Assembly: GCA_009705165.1 (NCBI GenBank)
Contig: WLCU01000046.1
Location: 1-7,240, forward strand
DNA: 7,240 nt
DNA from: Actinomycetota bacterium
GTDB lineage: Bacteria; Actinomycetota; Actinomycetes; Nanopelagicales; Nanopelagicaceae
Direction: 5' to 3'
The position numbers and the translations under genes were made by a program. The notes beneath the pieces were generated by a model. The model was not told the DNA's origin. It worked only from the letters and a program-made list of their open reading frames with translations, and ran no database searches. Below are positions 6,541 to 7,240 of this stretch, in pieces (positions within the stretch are counted from its first letter, which is position 1; every line of letters begins with the position of its first letter).

Positions 6541-7240
6541 TTATTGACCCACGCGGAAGCGATTGAAAGCCTTAACAGCTGTTCCCGCTTCATCGAGGAT
6601 CTGCTTAACAGTCTTCTTCGCATCTTTAGCAAAAGATTGCTCGATTAGCGAAACTTCCTTAACAAAGCCAGTAACTCGACCTTCAACGATCTTGATAAGG
6701 GAAGCTTCTGGCTTACCTTCTTCGCGTGCTGTTTCTTCAGCAATGCGACGCTCGTTTTCAATCAAATCTGCAGGTACATCTTCACGGTTCACAAATTGTG
6801 GTGCGAATGCAGCGATGTGCTGCGCGATGTCCTTACCTACTTCAGCGGCATCCTTAGTTAACTGAACTAGAACACCAACTTGTGGAGGTAGGTCTGGGCT
6901 TGTGCGGTGAAGATAAATTCCAACTGGTGAATCCTTAAGTACCGCGATGCGGCGAACTTCAATTTTTTCACCAAGCGTTGCATTTGCTTCATCAACTGTT
7001 GATTGAACAGTTTTGCCGTTAGCCATGGTTGAAGCAAGAAATGCCTCGAGTGAATCAGATTGTGCATTTTGCAGGTGAGCTAGAAGCTCATCAGCAAGTG
7101 CAACGAATCGCTCGCCTTTAGCCACGAAATCTGTTTCGCAGTTAAGTTCTAGCATCACGCCAAGATTTCCTTCAACCTTTGCAACAACTGCTCCGTTTGA
7201 AGTTAAACGACCTTCACGCTTTGTGACTCCCTTGAGTCCC
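6541..7240 (-). CDS. tsf: Translation elongation factor Ts, N-terminus outside window
   Basis: EF-Ts is the nucleotide exchange factor that regenerates EF-Tu-GTP in the cytoplasm. The visible frame gives 232 residues plus the stop and continues past the right edge; internal ATG or GTG codons near 7155-7158 are not the true start. The visible part opens with GLKGVTKREGRLTSNGAVVAKVEG, leading to ELNCETDFVAK. Its TDFV motif contains the Asp and Phe that insert into EF-Tu in characterised homologues. Comparison with the position of that motif in E. coli EF-Ts suggests that about 40 residues, essentially the N-terminal UBA-like domain, are missing. The total would then be about 270-275, an ordinary actinobacterial length. 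The C-terminal core and the coiled-coil region are intact up to the TAA. rpsB is expected just outside the window. Confidence 0.95.
   Translation of the reverse strand, partial: GLKGVTKREGRLTSNGAVVAKVEGNLGVMLELNCETDFVAKGERFVALADELLAHLQNAQSDSLEAFLASTMANGKTVQSTVDEANATLGEKIEVRRIAVLKDSPVGIYLHRTSPDLPPQVGVLVQLTKDAAEVGKDIAQHIAAFAPQFVNREDVPADLIENERRIAEETAREEGKPEASLIKIVEGRVTGFVKEVSLIEQSFAKDAKKTVKQILDEAGTAVKAFNRFRVGQ

Overview
The window looks like chromosome from a low-GC actinobacterium. The gene order tsf-pyrH-frr-cdsA-rlmN and the protein sequences are actinobacterial in character, but a rough hand count of sampled lines gives only about 45% GC. That combination suggests a genome-streamlined freshwater lineage (acI / Nanopelagicales, such as Planktophila or Nanopelagicus). 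The lineage is an inference; no rRNA or marker comparison was possible. All eight genes lie on the minus strand and are tightly packed. The largest gap is 91 bases, so no gene-free stretch reaches 300 bases.

Read in the direction of transcription (high to low coordinates), the first part is a core housekeeping block. It starts with the end of tsf (EF-Ts, N-terminus outside the window), then pyrH (UMP kinase), frr (ribosome recycling factor), cdsA (CDP-diacylglycerol synthase) and rlmN (radical SAM methyltransferase for 23S rRNA and tRNA). cdsA and rlmN overlap by four bases (ATGA). The cdsA Shine-Dalgarno (SD) sequence lies across the frr stop codon.

The second part is a polyamine-use module that begins only 14 bases after rlmN. 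It holds a gamma-aminobutyraldehyde dehydrogenase (PatD-like), a Tat-exported lipoprotein that binds spermidine/putrescine-type substrates (PotD-like), and the start of the matching ABC ATPase (PotA-like), which runs off the left edge. The permeases probably follow outside the window. Together these would import putrescine or a related polyamine and carry out the aldehyde step leading to GABA. The arrangement resembles E. coli ydcSTUV-patD.

The most unusual signal is a long inverted repeat over the pyrH translation start. A 17-bp perfect stem pairs the SD region with codons 10-15. Inside it is a second 7-bp stem, which leaves the AUG in a small internal loop. A second, weaker hairpin masks the SD of cdsA. 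I found no mobile element, CRISPR array, tRNA or rRNA, and no convincing intrinsic terminator.
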